Shown piece by piece: positions 24,100 through 33,859 of a DNA stretch of 64,000 nt. The stretch spans positions 1-64,000 of the forward strand of contig NZ_JAVIDR010000010.1 in assembly GCF_031157835.1 (NCBI RefSeq), read 5' to 3'. Numbering within the stretch: the first letter of the stretch is position 1; the number at the start of each line of letters is the position of its first letter. The DNA is from Acinetobacter rudis. GTDB lineage: Bacteria; Pseudomonadota; Gammaproteobacteria; Pseudomonadales; Moraxellaceae. A model generated the notes under the pieces. It saw nothing but the letters and a program-made list of their open reading frames with translations. It was not told the DNA's origin and did no database searches. The translations under genes were made by a program, and so were the position numbers.

Positions 24100-25158
24100 G
24101 TGCAATGGTATCAACAGGCTTGTCAGCAACCGAGTCAGCATAGTCGAGAGTTGGCTGAGCAGCGTCAATCACAATTAACCAAGCCAACAGGTTCACTTGC
24201 TGAATTGGAGCAAGTTGCAATTCATTTGGCTGCATTACAAAACACATCGCACCCACAATTAGACCGACCATGGATTTGTATTTATGCTGCAGATCATGGT
24301 GTTATGGCAGAGAAAATTTCTGCTTATCCTCAGATTGTGACTAGACAAATGTTACATAACTTTATGACAGGTGGAGCTTGTATTAGTGTAATTGCTCGTG
24401 AATATGATGCTCAGCTCGATGTCATTGACTGCGGTACAGTGGGTGAACCCTATCATGTTGATGGCGTGTTACAGGTGCCTGTATCGGCAGGAACTGCTAA
24501 TTTTGTTGAAACTTCAGCAATGACACTTGAACAGTGTTTGGCTGCATTAGAAATAGGAAAAAGCAATGTAGAAACGGCTTATGCTGAAAAAGCATCTATT
24601 TACATTGCTGGAGAAATGGGAATTGGAAATACATGTTCAGCTTCAACGTTGGCATGTCTAATCCTTGATATGGAAGCTAAGACGCTAACAGGTGTTGGAA
24701 CAGGTTTGAATGAAGCTCAGTTGCAACACAAAGTTCAAGTGATTGAGCGTGCAATTGCCTTACATTCGCCTAAATTAAAAGACCAAGGTATTGATATTTT
24801 ATGTGCTGTTGGTGGCTTTGAAATTGCTGCAATGGTTGGGGCTTATATTCGTTGTGCTCAGATAGGATTGCCAATTTTAGTTGATGGCTTTATCAGTACT
24901 GCTGCTGCCTTGGTTGCTTGTCAGATTAATCCTCAGGTACGTGATTGGATGTTATTTGGTCATCAGTCGGCTGAGCGTGGTCATGTTTTATTATTAGAAA
25001 AGTTAAAGGCTAATCCATTATTGAAACTCAATATGCGTTTGGGTGAAGGAAGTGGAGCAGGTGCGGCTTTGGGATTGATTCATTTGGCTTGTCGTTTACA
25101 TAATGAAATGGCAACCTTTGCTGAAGCTGCAGTTATTGGCGACAAACTTAAAGGTTAA
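24100..25158 (+). CDS. cobT: Nicotinate-nucleotide--dimethylbenzimidazole phosphoribosyltransferase (GTG start)
   Basis: A 352-residue CobT starting at GTG 24100, with AAGGAGAG seven bases upstream. Key phrases are TKPTGSLAELEQVAIHLAALQ, IYAADHGVMAEKISAYPQIVTRQML, GEMGIGNTCSAS and HQSAERGHVLLLEKL, followed by RLGEGSGAGAALG with the catalytic glutamate. It makes alpha-ribazole phosphate from dimethylbenzimidazole and NaMN for the lower ligand of cobalamin. Normal length (about 350). It is cotranscribed with cobU and cobC. Confidence 0.95.
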   Translation: MQWYQQACQQPSQHSRELAEQRQSQLTKPTGSLAELEQVAIHLAALQNTSHPQLDRPWICIYAADHGVMAEKISAYPQIVTRQMLHNFMTGGACISVIAREYDAQLDVIDCGTVGEPYHVDGVLQVPVSAGTANFVETSAMTLEQCLAALEIGKSNVETAYAEKASIYIAGEMGIGNTCSASTLACLILDMEAKTLTGVGTGLNEAQLQHKVQVIERAIALHSPKLKDQGIDILCAVGGFEIAAMVGAYIRCAQIGLPILVDGFISTAAALVACQINPQVRDWMLFGHQSAERGHVLLLEKLKANPLLKLNMRLGEGSGAGAALGLIHLACRLHNEMATFAEAAVIGDKLKG

Positions 25159-25164
25159 GGCCGA

Positions 25165-25818
25165 ATGCTACGTATTGATGTATTAAGGCATGGTGAAAGT
25201 GAGTTGTCTGCCTGCTTACGCGGTTCGCTGAACGATGCTCTAACACCACAAGGTTGGCAGCAAATGCAGCAAGAGGTTGCTAATGTTGTTGATGTATATA
25301 GCAATCAATTTAATTCGACACTTGTACCTTGGCAGGCAATTTGGACTTCTCCATTACAACGCTGTGAGCGCTTTGCCTCTGATTTATCTGAGCGTTTGAA
25401 CTTGGATCTCTATAAGAGTGCAAAATTTCAAGAAATGCATTTTGGTGATTGGGAAGGGCAAACGACAGCACTGCTCTATCAACAATATCCAGAGCAATTG
25501 GCCGAATTTTGGCAACATCCAACACAATTCACTCCACCTTCTGCTGAATCATTAGAGGTATTTCAACAACGGGTGTGGAGTGGATTAGAACAGATGTTAG
25601 TGCAAATGCAGACATTGCAATTAACACATGTTTTATTAGTGAGTCATGGTGGAGTGATTAAGTTACTAAAATGTTTAGCTTTACAACAAGATTTAGATTT
25701 GATTCTTACTCAGTCTGCTGAACTTGGACAGCTCTATCGTTTTGAACTGACATTTTCACGGTCACAACAACTTTGCATTCGTTCTGTTGAGGCTAATGTG
25801 CGAGCAACTCCCGAATAA
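25165..25818 (+). CDS. cobC: Alpha-ribazole-5'-phosphate phosphatase (histidine phosphatase family)
   Basis: A 217-residue histidine phosphatase: VLRHGESELSACLRGSLNDALTPQGW with the RHGE catalytic motif and the R-x-x-D phrase of CobC, SPLQRCERFAS, FGDWEG and VSHGGVIKLL. CobC removes the phosphate from alpha-ribazole phosphate (or the final phosphate from adenosylcobalamin phosphate). The position between cobT and cobS supports this role over other phosphoglycerate-mutase-like enzymes. It starts 6 nt after cobT and 11 nt before cobS. Confidence 0.9.
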   Translation: MLRIDVLRHGESELSACLRGSLNDALTPQGWQQMQQEVANVVDVYSNQFNSTLVPWQAIWTSPLQRCERFASDLSERLNLDLYKSAKFQEMHFGDWEGQTTALLYQQYPEQLAEFWQHPTQFTPPSAESLEVFQQRVWSGLEQMLVQMQTLQLTHVLLVSHGGVIKLLKCLALQQDLDLILTQSAELGQLYRFELTFSRSQQLCIRSVEANVRATPE

Positions 25819-25829
25819 AAGGAGGGTGT

Positions 25830-26588
25830 ATGACCCCATTTCTTATAGCACTTCAGTTTCTGACGATTATTCCTGTCCATTTAAAAGCGATGCCTAGTGA
25901 TACTGAGCAAAGCCAATCACTGCTTTACTATCCGTTGGTCGGTGCTTTGATTGGTGCTGTATTATATGGGGTTGCACTCTTATGTAGTGGACTTCCTCAT
26001 ATTATGCTGGTGAGTTTAATTTTTGTATTGTGGGTTGTTCTAACTGGCGGTTTGCATTTAGATGGTTTAGCAGACAGTGCTGATGCTTGGGTCGGTGGAT
26101 ATGGTGATAAAGATCGGACCTTAGCCATTATGAAAGATCCCTCTTGTGGGCCAATTGGTGTGTTGAGCCTGTTGTTACAGGGCATGATGAAGTGGTCAGC
26201 ACTCTATGTATTATTGCAACACCATGAGCTCATGAATGCATTGATTTTATTTCCAGTTTTAGGACGATTGGCAGCATTAATTTTACTCAGCACTACGGTT
26301 TATGTACGTGCCCAAGGTATTGCCCAGGCCCTTGTTGCGCATCGTTATTCTTTTGGAATGTGCTTGAAGTTGAGCTTGGTCACTTTGTTGAGTTTGCTTG
26401 TTGCAAGCTATTGGTCATGGCATGGGCTAGTGTCTGTAATGGCACTATTATTAACAATTTTTATTTTACGTACTGTTTTTGTTCGCCGTGTGGGTGGGGT
26501 TACAGGCGATTTGTTAGGTGCGAGTGTTGAGCTCAGTGAGACAGCTGTACTATGGAGTTTTGTCTTAAGTTACTTCATCTTAGTTTAA
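25830..26588 (+). CDS. cobS: Adenosylcobinamide-GDP ribazoletransferase (cobalamin synthase)
   Basis: A 252-residue polytopic membrane protein: FLIALQFLTIIPV opens it, then VLTGGLHLDGLADSADAWVGGYGDKDRTLAIMKDPSCGPIGV, the CobS signature with the metal-binding D's. Several TM segments follow (ALIGAVLYGVALL, LLVASYWSW, VMALLLTIFILR). It joins adenosylcobinamide-GDP with alpha-ribazole in the last step of cobalamin assembly. AAGGAGG lies 5 bases before the ATG. With cobU, cobT and cobC it forms a salvage-type set: none of the corrin-ring genes are present in the window. Confidence 0.95.
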   Translation: MTPFLIALQFLTIIPVHLKAMPSDTEQSQSLLYYPLVGALIGAVLYGVALLCSGLPHIMLVSLIFVLWVVLTGGLHLDGLADSADAWVGGYGDKDRTLAIMKDPSCGPIGVLSLLLQGMMKWSALYVLLQHHELMNALILFPVLGRLAALILLSTTVYVRAQGIAQALVAHRYSFGMCLKLSLVTLLSLLVASYWSWHGLVSVMALLLTIFILRTVFVRRVGGVTGDLLGASVELSETAVLWSFVLSYFILV

Positions 26589-26835
26589 GTGAGTACAGCA
26601 GATGTTGGTCGAGTAGAGCTTAATGTTACTATTGCATAAAATAAAGACATTTATAGCGTGATTAAATTGAAAATCAGTAAGCCTAACCCGATATAGAGGC
26701 TATGACACTCAAGGTCTCATTATATTGGTATGTCAATTGAATCATTACTATAACGAAGTAGATGACTTGGCATATGATTAGTGAATTGATAAAAGATAAA
26801 GTTAAGACGATTTGGCTCAACAAAGAGGGCAATTT

Positions 26836-29445
26836 ATGAATATCGCAGCAAACCCAAGTACGGACGCAAATCAAACGATTTATTTGAAAGACTATCAAAA
26901 ACCAGCTTATCTTGTGGATTCGGTGGAACTCGATATTCAAGTCTATGCAGATCACACTCAAGTGAACAGTGTTTTAAAAATGCAGCGTCAAGCTGCTGGG
27001 GATCTAGTTTTATTGGGGCGTGATCTTGAGCTACTTAATGTGCGCCTTAATGATCAATTGCTTACTGCAGTAGACTATCGTTTGGATTCAGAGCAGTTAG
27101 TGATCTTAAATGCACCAGAACAAGCACTATTGGAAATAGAAGTGCGCATTCATCCTGAAACAAATACGATGCTTGAGGGTCTATATCAAGCTGGCGGTGA
27201 TTTATTTGTTACGCAAAATGAGCCTGAAGGTTTCCGTAAAATTACCTTCTATCCAGATCGCCCAGATGTACTTTCTACATTTACAACACGTGTTGAAGCC
27301 GATAAAAAATATCCAGTATTACTTGCTAATGGTAATTTGATTGAGAAGGGCGATGTTGATGGACAGCGTCATTATGCAATTTGGCAAGATCCGACTAAAA
27401 AACCAAGTTATTTATTTGCCTGTGTTATTGGTGATCTGGATGTACTACGTGACCAATACACCACATCAGAAGGTCGTGAGGTTGCATTAGAAATTTATGC
27501 AATATCTAAAGATATTCCAAAATGCCATATTGCAATGCAAGCATTAAAGCATTCAATGCGTTGGGACGAAGAGCATTATGGTCGTCCCTATGATTTAGAT
27601 AACTATATGATTGTAGCTGTTAGTCAGTTCAATATGGGGGCAATGGAAAATAAAGGCCTGAATATTTTTAATACCTCTTGTGTGTTGGCAGATGAGGAAT
27701 TTACTACTGATGCAGCAATTATGCGTGTACAGTCAGTCATTGCCCATGAATATTTCCATAACTGGACAGGAAACCGTATTACTTGTCGTGATTGGTTCCA
27801 ACTTTGTTTAAAAGAAGGCTTGACGGTGTTCCGTGACCAGTCTTTCTCTGAAGATTTACAGTCTGCAGCAGTGCAACGTATTGATGATGTTGCAGTATTA
27901 AAAGCACACCAATTTCCTGAAGATGCAGGCCCACTATCACACCCACCACGCCCTGACCATTTTATTGAAATTAATAATTTCTATACAGCAACAGTCTATG
28001 AAAAAGGTGCGGAAATTAACCGTATGATGGCAACTTTGTTGGGTAAAGAAAAGTTCCGCCGTGGTACAGACGAATATTTCCGCCGTCATGATGGTCAGGC
28101 TGTTACTGTTGAAGATTGGATTGCGGCATTAACTGCAGGCTCTGGTGTAGATTTATCTGCCTTTTTACTTTGGTATAACCAGCCAGGTACACCTAAATTA
28201 CAGGTGCAAGCAGAGTATAGTGAAGAAAAGCAAAGCTATCGTTTACACTTAAAGCAAAGTTTAAAGGCCAATGCGAAGTATCCAAATTTACAAGCATTAC
28301 CAATTCCTGTTGCATTAGCGATGTTTGACCCACAAACAGGTGAGCAATTGGTGTTAAATTGCGATGTATTAGTGGCTAATCAAGTGAAAGACGCTGTTTA
28401 TTTGTTTGATCAAGAGCAAGCAACAATTGAATTTAGTGGATTGAAACAGAAGCCAGTACTTTCTTTACTACGTAATTTCTCAGCACCTGTGAACTTGGAC
28501 TTTGATTATTCAGATACTGAACTGGCTCAGCTATTGCAATTTGAGAGTAATGGTTTTAACCAGTGGCAAGCAACTCAAACTTTATTAGAACGAATTTTAC
28601 TGGATGATCACCCAGCGCAAATCTATTTGGATGCAATCAAGAATACGTTACCAGCCATTGTAGAACGAGATCCATTGTTGGCATCTCGCTTGTTTGATGT
28701 ACCAAGTGAGAACTACTTGGCTAGTCGTATAGATCAAGATTATCAACCAGAGCAAGTCCGAGAGAAACGCGAACAACTATTAAATTCTTTGGCTAAGGCT
28801 TTGTCCACTTGGGTGAAAACTTGTTATCTATCACTTAATCCTGCTACACAAACTGATTTTTCACAGGCAATGGGTGTTCGTGCGCTGAAAAATATTATGC
28901 TGGGTTTGTTGGCACGACAAGGTGATGCTGATGTATTTGCTATGGCAGATCAACAATATAAAACCACAGCCAATATGACTGAGCGCTTAGGGGCGTTAAA
29001 AATCTTGCATTGGTATAATGCTCCTCAAGCTAAAGCTGCATTACAAGATTTTTATCAACGTTATAAGGATGAAGCTTTATCACTAGATCAATGGTTTATG
29101 TTACAAGCAGCGCATCCACAAGTGACTGCTGAGCAAATTACTGCTTTAACTACTCATCCTGACTATGACCTAGGAACACCTAACCGGTTCCGTGCTGTTA
29201 CAGGGGGCTTAAATGCCAATCCAGTAAATGCATGGAGCTTTGGTGTAGCGCATATCGTTGAATTGTCTTTATATCTTGATGAGAAAAATCCAATTGTAGG
29301 TTCACGTATTTTACAACTTTTAGCTCGTTGGTATACGTTAGCTGAACCCAAGCGCACGGAAGTCCGCAGTGTATTACAGCAATTGAAAACTCAGTTTAAG
29401 TCAAAAAATATGGTTGAGACCATTAATACGATGCTAGAGGTCTAA
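26836..29445 (+). CDS. pepN: Aminopeptidase N
   Basis: An 869-residue M1 metallopeptidase from ATG 26836, with GAGGG 7 bases upstream; a TTG eight codons earlier has no site. The substrate-anchoring GAMEN is at 268-272, the zinc ligands HEYFH at 304-308 with E327 in KEGLT, and the C-terminal half (from about 540) is the helical domain of the E. coli PepN type (VNLDFDYSD, HPAQIYLDAIKN). No signal peptide, so cytosolic. It removes N-terminal residues during intracellular peptide turnover. Length matches the E. coli enzyme (870). It ends in a terminator. Confidence 0.97.
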   Translation: MNIAANPSTDANQTIYLKDYQKPAYLVDSVELDIQVYADHTQVNSVLKMQRQAAGDLVLLGRDLELLNVRLNDQLLTAVDYRLDSEQLVILNAPEQALLEIEVRIHPETNTMLEGLYQAGGDLFVTQNEPEGFRKITFYPDRPDVLSTFTTRVEADKKYPVLLANGNLIEKGDVDGQRHYAIWQDPTKKPSYLFACVIGDLDVLRDQYTTSEGREVALEIYAISKDIPKCHIAMQALKHSMRWDEEHYGRPYDLDNYMIVAVSQFNMGAMENKGLNIFNTSCVLADEEFTTDAAIMRVQSVIAHEYFHNWTGNRITCRDWFQLCLKEGLTVFRDQSFSEDLQSAAVQRIDDVAVLKAHQFPEDAGPLSHPPRPDHFIEINNFYTATVYEKGAEINRMMATLLGKEKFRRGTDEYFRRHDGQAVTVEDWIAALTAGSGVDLSAFLLWYNQPGTPKLQVQAEYSEEKQSYRLHLKQSLKANAKYPNLQALPIPVALAMFDPQTGEQLVLNCDVLVANQVKDAVYLFDQEQATIEFSGLKQKPVLSLLRNFSAPVNLDFDYSDTELAQLLQFESNGFNQWQATQTLLERILLDDHPAQIYLDAIKNTLPAIVERDPLLASRLFDVPSENYLASRIDQDYQPEQVREKREQLLNSLAKALSTWVKTCYLSLNPATQTDFSQAMGVRALKNIMLGLLARQGDADVFAMADQQYKTTANMTERLGALKILHWYNAPQAKAALQDFYQRYKDEALSLDQWFMLQAAHPQVTAEQITALTTHPDYDLGTPNRFRAVTGGLNANPVNAWSFGVAHIVELSLYLDEKNPIVGSRILQLLARWYTLAEPKRTEVRSVLQQLKTQFKSKNMVETINTMLEV

Positions 29446-29484
29446 TGAATAGCTGAGTTCACTATAGATCATTCAGTGAATATA

Positions 29485-29516
29485 AAAATAGCTGCTTTAA
29501 AGCAGCTATTTTTTTG
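29485..29516 (+). terminator. Intrinsic terminator after pepN
   Basis: AAAATAGCTGCTTT, then AAAGCAGCTATTTTTTT, an almost loopless palindrome flanked by A and T tracts. It can also serve the convergent ntrC gene. Confidence 0.85.
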
Positions 29517-29536
29517 GACAATGCAAAGTCTAAAGC

Positions 29537-31003
29537 TTAAATTTTTAATTCCTCTTCATCCTCATCATCAGCAGAGTCCATACCGAGTTCTTTGAGTTTA
29601 CGTGTAAGTGTATTACGTCCCCAACCCAATAATTCGGCGGCATGGCGCTTGCGTCCACGGGTTTGTGCAAGTGCAGCTTGAATTAAGGTGCGCTCAAACA
29701 TTGGAATCGCAACTTCAAGTAATTTCATTTCACCATTTTTGAGTTTTTGTTCTGCCCATTGCTCTAGGAGTTGATCCCACTGTTCTGGTAAAACTGTTGT
29801 GGTGGTATCAGTTGATACTGATATTTGAGGAATAGGAATTTGTTTGAGTTCATTGGGTAAGTCTTCTGGATAAACTTCACGACTTGTTGTCATGACTGTT
29901 AACCAACGACAAGTATTTTCAAGCTGGCGGACATTGCCGGGCCAAGGCAACTGTTTCATGTAATCTTGAGTTTCTTGACGCAAAATCTTCGGACTTACAT
30001 CTAGTTCTTTGCCAGCGCGGGCCAAAAAGTGTTGCGCCAGCATTGGAATGTCTTCAGCACGATTAACCAGTTTAGGAATGTGAATGCGAATAACATTAAG
30101 ACGATGATAAAGATCTTCTCGGAAGCGCCCAGCTTGTACCTGTTTTTCTAGATCTTGATGTGTAGCAGCGACAATACGTACATCTACACGAACAGGTATA
30201 TGTCCACCTACACGGTAAAATTCACCATCTGCAAGTACACGTAATAAACGAGTTTGAGTTTCAAATGGCATATCGCCAATTTCATCTAAAAACAGAGTGC
30301 CGCCATTGGCTTGTTCAAATCGACCCTGACGTTGGGTATTGGCACCAGTGAAAGCACCTTTTTCATGACCAAATAACTCCGTTTCGATTAAGTCTTTGGG
30401 AATAGCGGCCATATTTAGTGCAATAAAAGGTTTATTACTACGCGGTGAGTGGCGATGCAGCGCATGAGCAACCAATTCTTTGCCTGTGCCTGATTCACCA
30501 TTAATGAGTACAGTAATATGAGATTGTGATAAACGGCCAATGGCTCGAAAAACTTCCTGCATGGCAGGAGACTCGCCAATGATTTCTGTGGTTTGAATTG
30601 GCGTCGCTTTAGCTGATTCTTGTTGTTGTAGCTTATTGATGTGCATGATGGCACGGTTGACTAATGCAAGGGCTTCATCAATATCAAAAGGTTTAGGGAG
30701 GTATTCAAAGGCACCTGTTTGATAACTAGATACAGCTGACTCTAAATCAGAATGTGCTGTCATAATAATGACAGGTAGATCTGGATGACTGTTTTTTACT
30801 TTCGTTAAGAAACTAAGTCCATCAATACCCGGCATACGAATATCAGTTAAGATGACATCTGGCGTAGACTGATGTAATTGTTCTAAGGCTGATTGAGCTT
30901 CCTCAAAGCTTGAGACATCAAAGCCTTCTTCTTTAAAGGTCTTTTCAAGGACCCAGCGCATTGCCCGATCATCATCAATAATCCAAATTTTATTTTGTAG
31001 CAT
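29537..31003 (-). CDS. ntrC: Nitrogen regulation response regulator NtrC
   Basis: A 488-residue sigma54 activator: receiver domain with IIDDD and phospho-acceptor D54 (LTDIRMPG), K104 in LPKPFD, then an AAA+ domain with GESGTGKE (169-176), the sigma54-contacting GAFTGA (216-221) and DEIGDMPFETQTRLLRVL. The C-terminus is a Fis-type helix-turn-helix (GRKRHAAELLGWGRNTLTRKLKELG). It activates nitrogen-limitation promoters. The start overlaps the ntrB stop by 14 nt, so the two are translationally coupled. The protein is of normal length. Confidence 0.95.
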   Translation of the reverse strand: MLQNKIWIIDDDRAMRWVLEKTFKEEGFDVSSFEEAQSALEQLHQSTPDVILTDIRMPGIDGLSFLTKVKNSHPDLPVIIMTAHSDLESAVSSYQTGAFEYLPKPFDIDEALALVNRAIMHINKLQQQESAKATPIQTTEIIGESPAMQEVFRAIGRLSQSHITVLINGESGTGKELVAHALHRHSPRSNKPFIALNMAAIPKDLIETELFGHEKGAFTGANTQRQGRFEQANGGTLFLDEIGDMPFETQTRLLRVLADGEFYRVGGHIPVRVDVRIVAATHQDLEKQVQAGRFREDLYHRLNVIRIHIPKLVNRAEDIPMLAQHFLARAGKELDVSPKILRQETQDYMKQLPWPGNVRQLENTCRWLTVMTTSREVYPEDLPNELKQIPIPQISVSTDTTTTVLPEQWDQLLEQWAEQKLKNGEMKLLEVAIPMFERTLIQAALAQTRGRKRHAAELLGWGRNTLTRKLKELGMDSADDEDEEELKI

Positions 31004-32099
31004 GATTGGACTCCCAAGGTAAATAAAGACTAAATGTGGTTTTTCCAGATGTAGATTGGCAGGCGATCATCCCGTTATGTTGATGCATAATATTTTGCGC
31101 AATGCTCAACCCAAGTCCTGTTCCATTGGCACGGCCTGAAACAAGTGGGTAGAAAATAGCTTCAAGTAATTCTTCGGGAATACCAGGTCCGTTATCCTCT
31201 ATATCTATACGAATTGTAGATTTGTGTAAGACACCATTAATGGTGACAAGACGTTGAATACGTGTGCGTAAACATAGTGCAGGAGAGTGGTTTTGATAAA
31301 ATGCTTTGTTTTCCATCATTGCTTGTACAGCATTGACACTAATATTAAGCATGACTTGAATTAATTGGTCACGGTCTGCATTAATTTCAGGCAGTGATAA
31401 GTCATAGTCGCGTGTGATTTTTATACGGTTTTTGGTTTGGTTGACAATAAGTGCACGAACACGTTCCAAAGGCTCATGCAAATTCACTTCACTATAACTA
31501 GGAAGTTGGCGAGAGCCGAGCATGGTATCTGCCAAATTTCTTAGCCGATCTACTTCACTAATGATCACATCTGTAAATTCGTTATATTGAGGGTCAGCTA
31601 AGCTACGTGCAAGAAGCTGTGTGGCGCCACGAATACCTCCAAGCGGATTTTTGATTTCATGCGCAACGCCTCGAATAAGCTGGCGAGTAACTTGATGTTG
31701 TTGTGTTAAGCTTTCTTCCTTTGCGATCTTAAGCATACGATCAATCGGCGTTAGTTCAATTAACAACAAAGGAGGGTGTTGCATAGAGGATTGCAATTGT
31801 GAAACTGAATAATCCACATGCACATCTTTAAAGTTTACGCTGAGAATCGCTTCGCGCCGTGTATAGCTTTGACCTTTATTTAAGGTGTTTAATAATGCTT
31901 CATGGGTTTTAAAGTGATCGTTAGAGCGATGTAAAATATTAAGTACGGGTTGTCCTTTGGCACGCAATAAGCTGAGATCAAACAGTGCCTCACAAGCAGA
32001 GTTGAGATAATAGATATTGAGGTTGTGATCAACCAATAAAATAGCTGTGACTAAATTATCCACAAGCAGTTGATAGTCAATGGTTGAGTTTGAAGGCAT
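30990..32099 (-). CDS. ntrB: Nitrogen regulation sensor histidine kinase NtrB
   Basis: A 369-residue cytosolic kinase: an N-terminal PAS domain (residues about 10-115, NLVTAILLVDHNLNIYYLNSAC), then a HisKA dimerisation domain with phospho-acceptor H147 in GVAHEIKNPLGGIRGATQLL. A GHKL ATPase follows with NISVNAVQAM (N box), DIEDNGPGIP (G1) and GRANGTGLGLSIAQNI (G2). There are no membrane segments, as expected for NtrB, which is controlled by PII. It phosphorylates NtrC under nitrogen limitation. No glnA lies upstream in this window. Repeated TGGTGC half-sites occur in the upstream region. Confidence 0.94.
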   Translation of the reverse strand: MPSNSTIDYQLLVDNLVTAILLVDHNLNIYYLNSACEALFDLSLLRAKGQPVLNILHRSNDHFKTHEALLNTLNKGQSYTRREAILSVNFKDVHVDYSVSQLQSSMQHPPLLLIELTPIDRMLKIAKEESLTQQHQVTRQLIRGVAHEIKNPLGGIRGATQLLARSLADPQYNEFTDVIISEVDRLRNLADTMLGSRQLPSYSEVNLHEPLERVRALIVNQTKNRIKITRDYDLSLPEINADRDQLIQVMLNISVNAVQAMMENKAFYQNHSPALCLRTRIQRLVTINGVLHKSTIRIDIEDNGPGIPEELLEAIFYPLVSGRANGTGLGLSIAQNIMHQHNGMIACQSTSGKTTFSLYLPWESNHATK

Positions 32100-32301
32100 T
32101 AACCAAATAATCCTGTATTAAAAAGGCGCAATATTGCTGTTGTTGTGCGCAAAAATCACCGAAGTGGGGCAATTCAACATTTGTATAGATATTCTTTAGC
32201 AAGATGTGCGCCAACTTGAATGTATATAAACCGATGTAGGATAAGCAAAGCACAAGCACGCTGTGTTTTACCCGCCTTTGTTTAAATATAGCGGATGTAG
32301 A

Positions 32302-32376
32302 TGGTGCTGCAATTTATTTTTGTTCCAAAATGGTGCTAAATGAGCAATGCATTAAAAAATAGTCACAAAATGGTGC
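32302..32376. promoter_or_regulatory. Clustered TGGTGC half-sites between ntrB and rimO
   Basis: TGGTGC occurs at 32302-32307, 32331-32336 and 32371-32376. The last two sit in an identical 11-mer, CAAAATGGTGC, exactly 40 bp apart. GGTGC after an AAAAT spacer is the right half of the enterobacterial NtrC site (GCACC-N5-GGTGC), but the left halves here (GTTCC, GTCAC) are imperfect. The position between ntrBC and rimO would suit autoregulation. Confidence 0.4.
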
Positions 32377-32459
32377 ATATTGCAAAGAGTGTGGATTCCA
32401 CCTGTTTTTATGCGCAGAAACATCATACAATACCACGCATTCTAGTGGAGCACAGATTC

Positions 32460-33803
32460 ATGAAATCCCCCAAAGTCGGTTTTGTATCTTTAGGTTGTCC
32501 TAAGGCATTGGTCGATTCTGAACGTATTTTGACCCAATTAAAAACTGAGGGTTATGAGGTCGCATCGAATTATGATGGTGCGGATTTAGTTGTTGTTAAT
32601 ACCTGTGGTTTTATTGAATCTGCAGTACAAGAGTCCTTGGATGCCATTGGCGAGGCCATGAATGAAAATGGTCGCGTGATTGTTACAGGTTGTCTTGGTA
32701 AAGATGAAGACAAAATTCGTGAAATGCACCCCAATGTTTTAAAAGTCACTGGGGCAGCCGCATATCAAGATGTTATGGAAGCAGTACATGAATATGTACC
32801 TGCACCACCAAAACATAATCCATTTATTGATTTAGTCCCAGAACAAGGGATTCGTTTAACACCAAAACATTATGCTTATCTGAAAATTTCAGAAGGCTGT
32901 AATCATCGTTGTACCTTCTGCATTATCCCAAGCATGCGTGGTGATTTAGTTTCACGTCCAGTAGGGTCTGTACTGAGTGAAGCAAAAGCATTGAAAAATG
33001 CAGGCGTAAAAGAAGTTTTGGTCATTTCTCAAGATACATCTGCTTATGGTGTTGATACTAAATACAAATTAGATTTTTGGGATGGCCAACCAGTTAAAAC
33101 TAAATTCTTCGACATGTGTGAAGCTTTAGGCCAATTGGGCATATGGGTGCGTTTACATTACGTTTATCCATATCCACATGTAGATGCAGTAATTGATTTA
33201 ATGGCGCAATCGAAGATTTTGCCTTATTTAGATATTCCTTTTCAGCATGCCAGTCCAAAAATTCTAAAATTAATGAAGCGACCAGCACATAGCGAAAATA
33301 CTTTAGAGCGTATAAAAGTTTGGCGTGAAAAATGCCCGCAGTTAGTTATTCGTTCAACATTTGTTGTAGGCTTCCCTGGTGAAACAGAAGAAGACTTCCA
33401 AATGCTATTAGATTGGTTGCGTGAGGCACAGTTGGATCGTGTTGGTTGCTTTACTTACTCTCCAGTGGAAGGGGCAACAGCAAATGACTTACCTGATCAT
33501 GTGCCAGAAGAAGTAAAACAAGAACGTTATGAACGTTTTATGCAGGTTCAGCAAGAAATCTCTGCTGCTAAGTTACAACAACGAATTGGTCAAGTGATGA
33601 CAGTATTGGTTGATGGGCTAGAAGATGAGTTTCCTGTTGCTGTAGCACGTTCATATGCTGATGCACCAGAGATTGATGGCAATGTATTTGTAGAAGACAT
33701 TGATAAATCACTTATTAAAGCAGGTGATTTACTTGAAGTTGAAATTACAGATGCCGATGAGTACGATTTATTTGCAAAACTAATCCAAATAAAATCAACC
33801 TAA
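32460..33803 (+). CDS. rimO: Ribosomal protein S12 methylthiotransferase RimO
   Basis: A 447-residue radical SAM enzyme taken from ATG 32460 ([21 protein letters not shown]), with TGGAG 8 bases upstream. A start 40 codons earlier at 32340 would add a stretch without family similarity. The N-terminal UPF0004 domain has cysteines in LGCPK, NTCGF and TGCLGK for the second cluster; the radical SAM motif CNHRCTFC comes next, then the YVYPYPHVD phrase and a C-terminal TRAM domain. RimO adds a methylthio group to an aspartate of S12. [11 protein letters not shown] distinguishes it from MiaB. Upstream 240 bp carries the TGGTGC cluster. Confidence 0.94.
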   Translation: MKSPKVGFVSLGCPKALVDSERILTQLKTEGYEVASNYDGADLVVVNTCGFIESAVQESLDAIGEAMNENGRVIVTGCLGKDEDKIREMHPNVLKVTGAAAYQDVMEAVHEYVPAPPKHNPFIDLVPEQGIRLTPKHYAYLKISEGCNHRCTFCIIPSMRGDLVSRPVGSVLSEAKALKNAGVKEVLVISQDTSAYGVDTKYKLDFWDGQPVKTKFFDMCEALGQLGIWVRLHYVYPYPHVDAVIDLMAQSKILPYLDIPFQHASPKILKLMKRPAHSENTLERIKVWREKCPQLVIRSTFVVGFPGETEEDFQMLLDWLREAQLDRVGCFTYSPVEGATANDLPDHVPEEVKQERYERFMQVQQEISAAKLQQRIGQVMTVLVDGLEDEFPVAVARSYADAPEIDGNVFVEDIDKSLIKAGDLLEVEITDADEYDLFAKLIQIKST

Positions 33804-33859
33804 GCTTTAACAGAACACCTTTCAGTGGCGTTTATTAACATATTTGCGGAGTTAAACAG

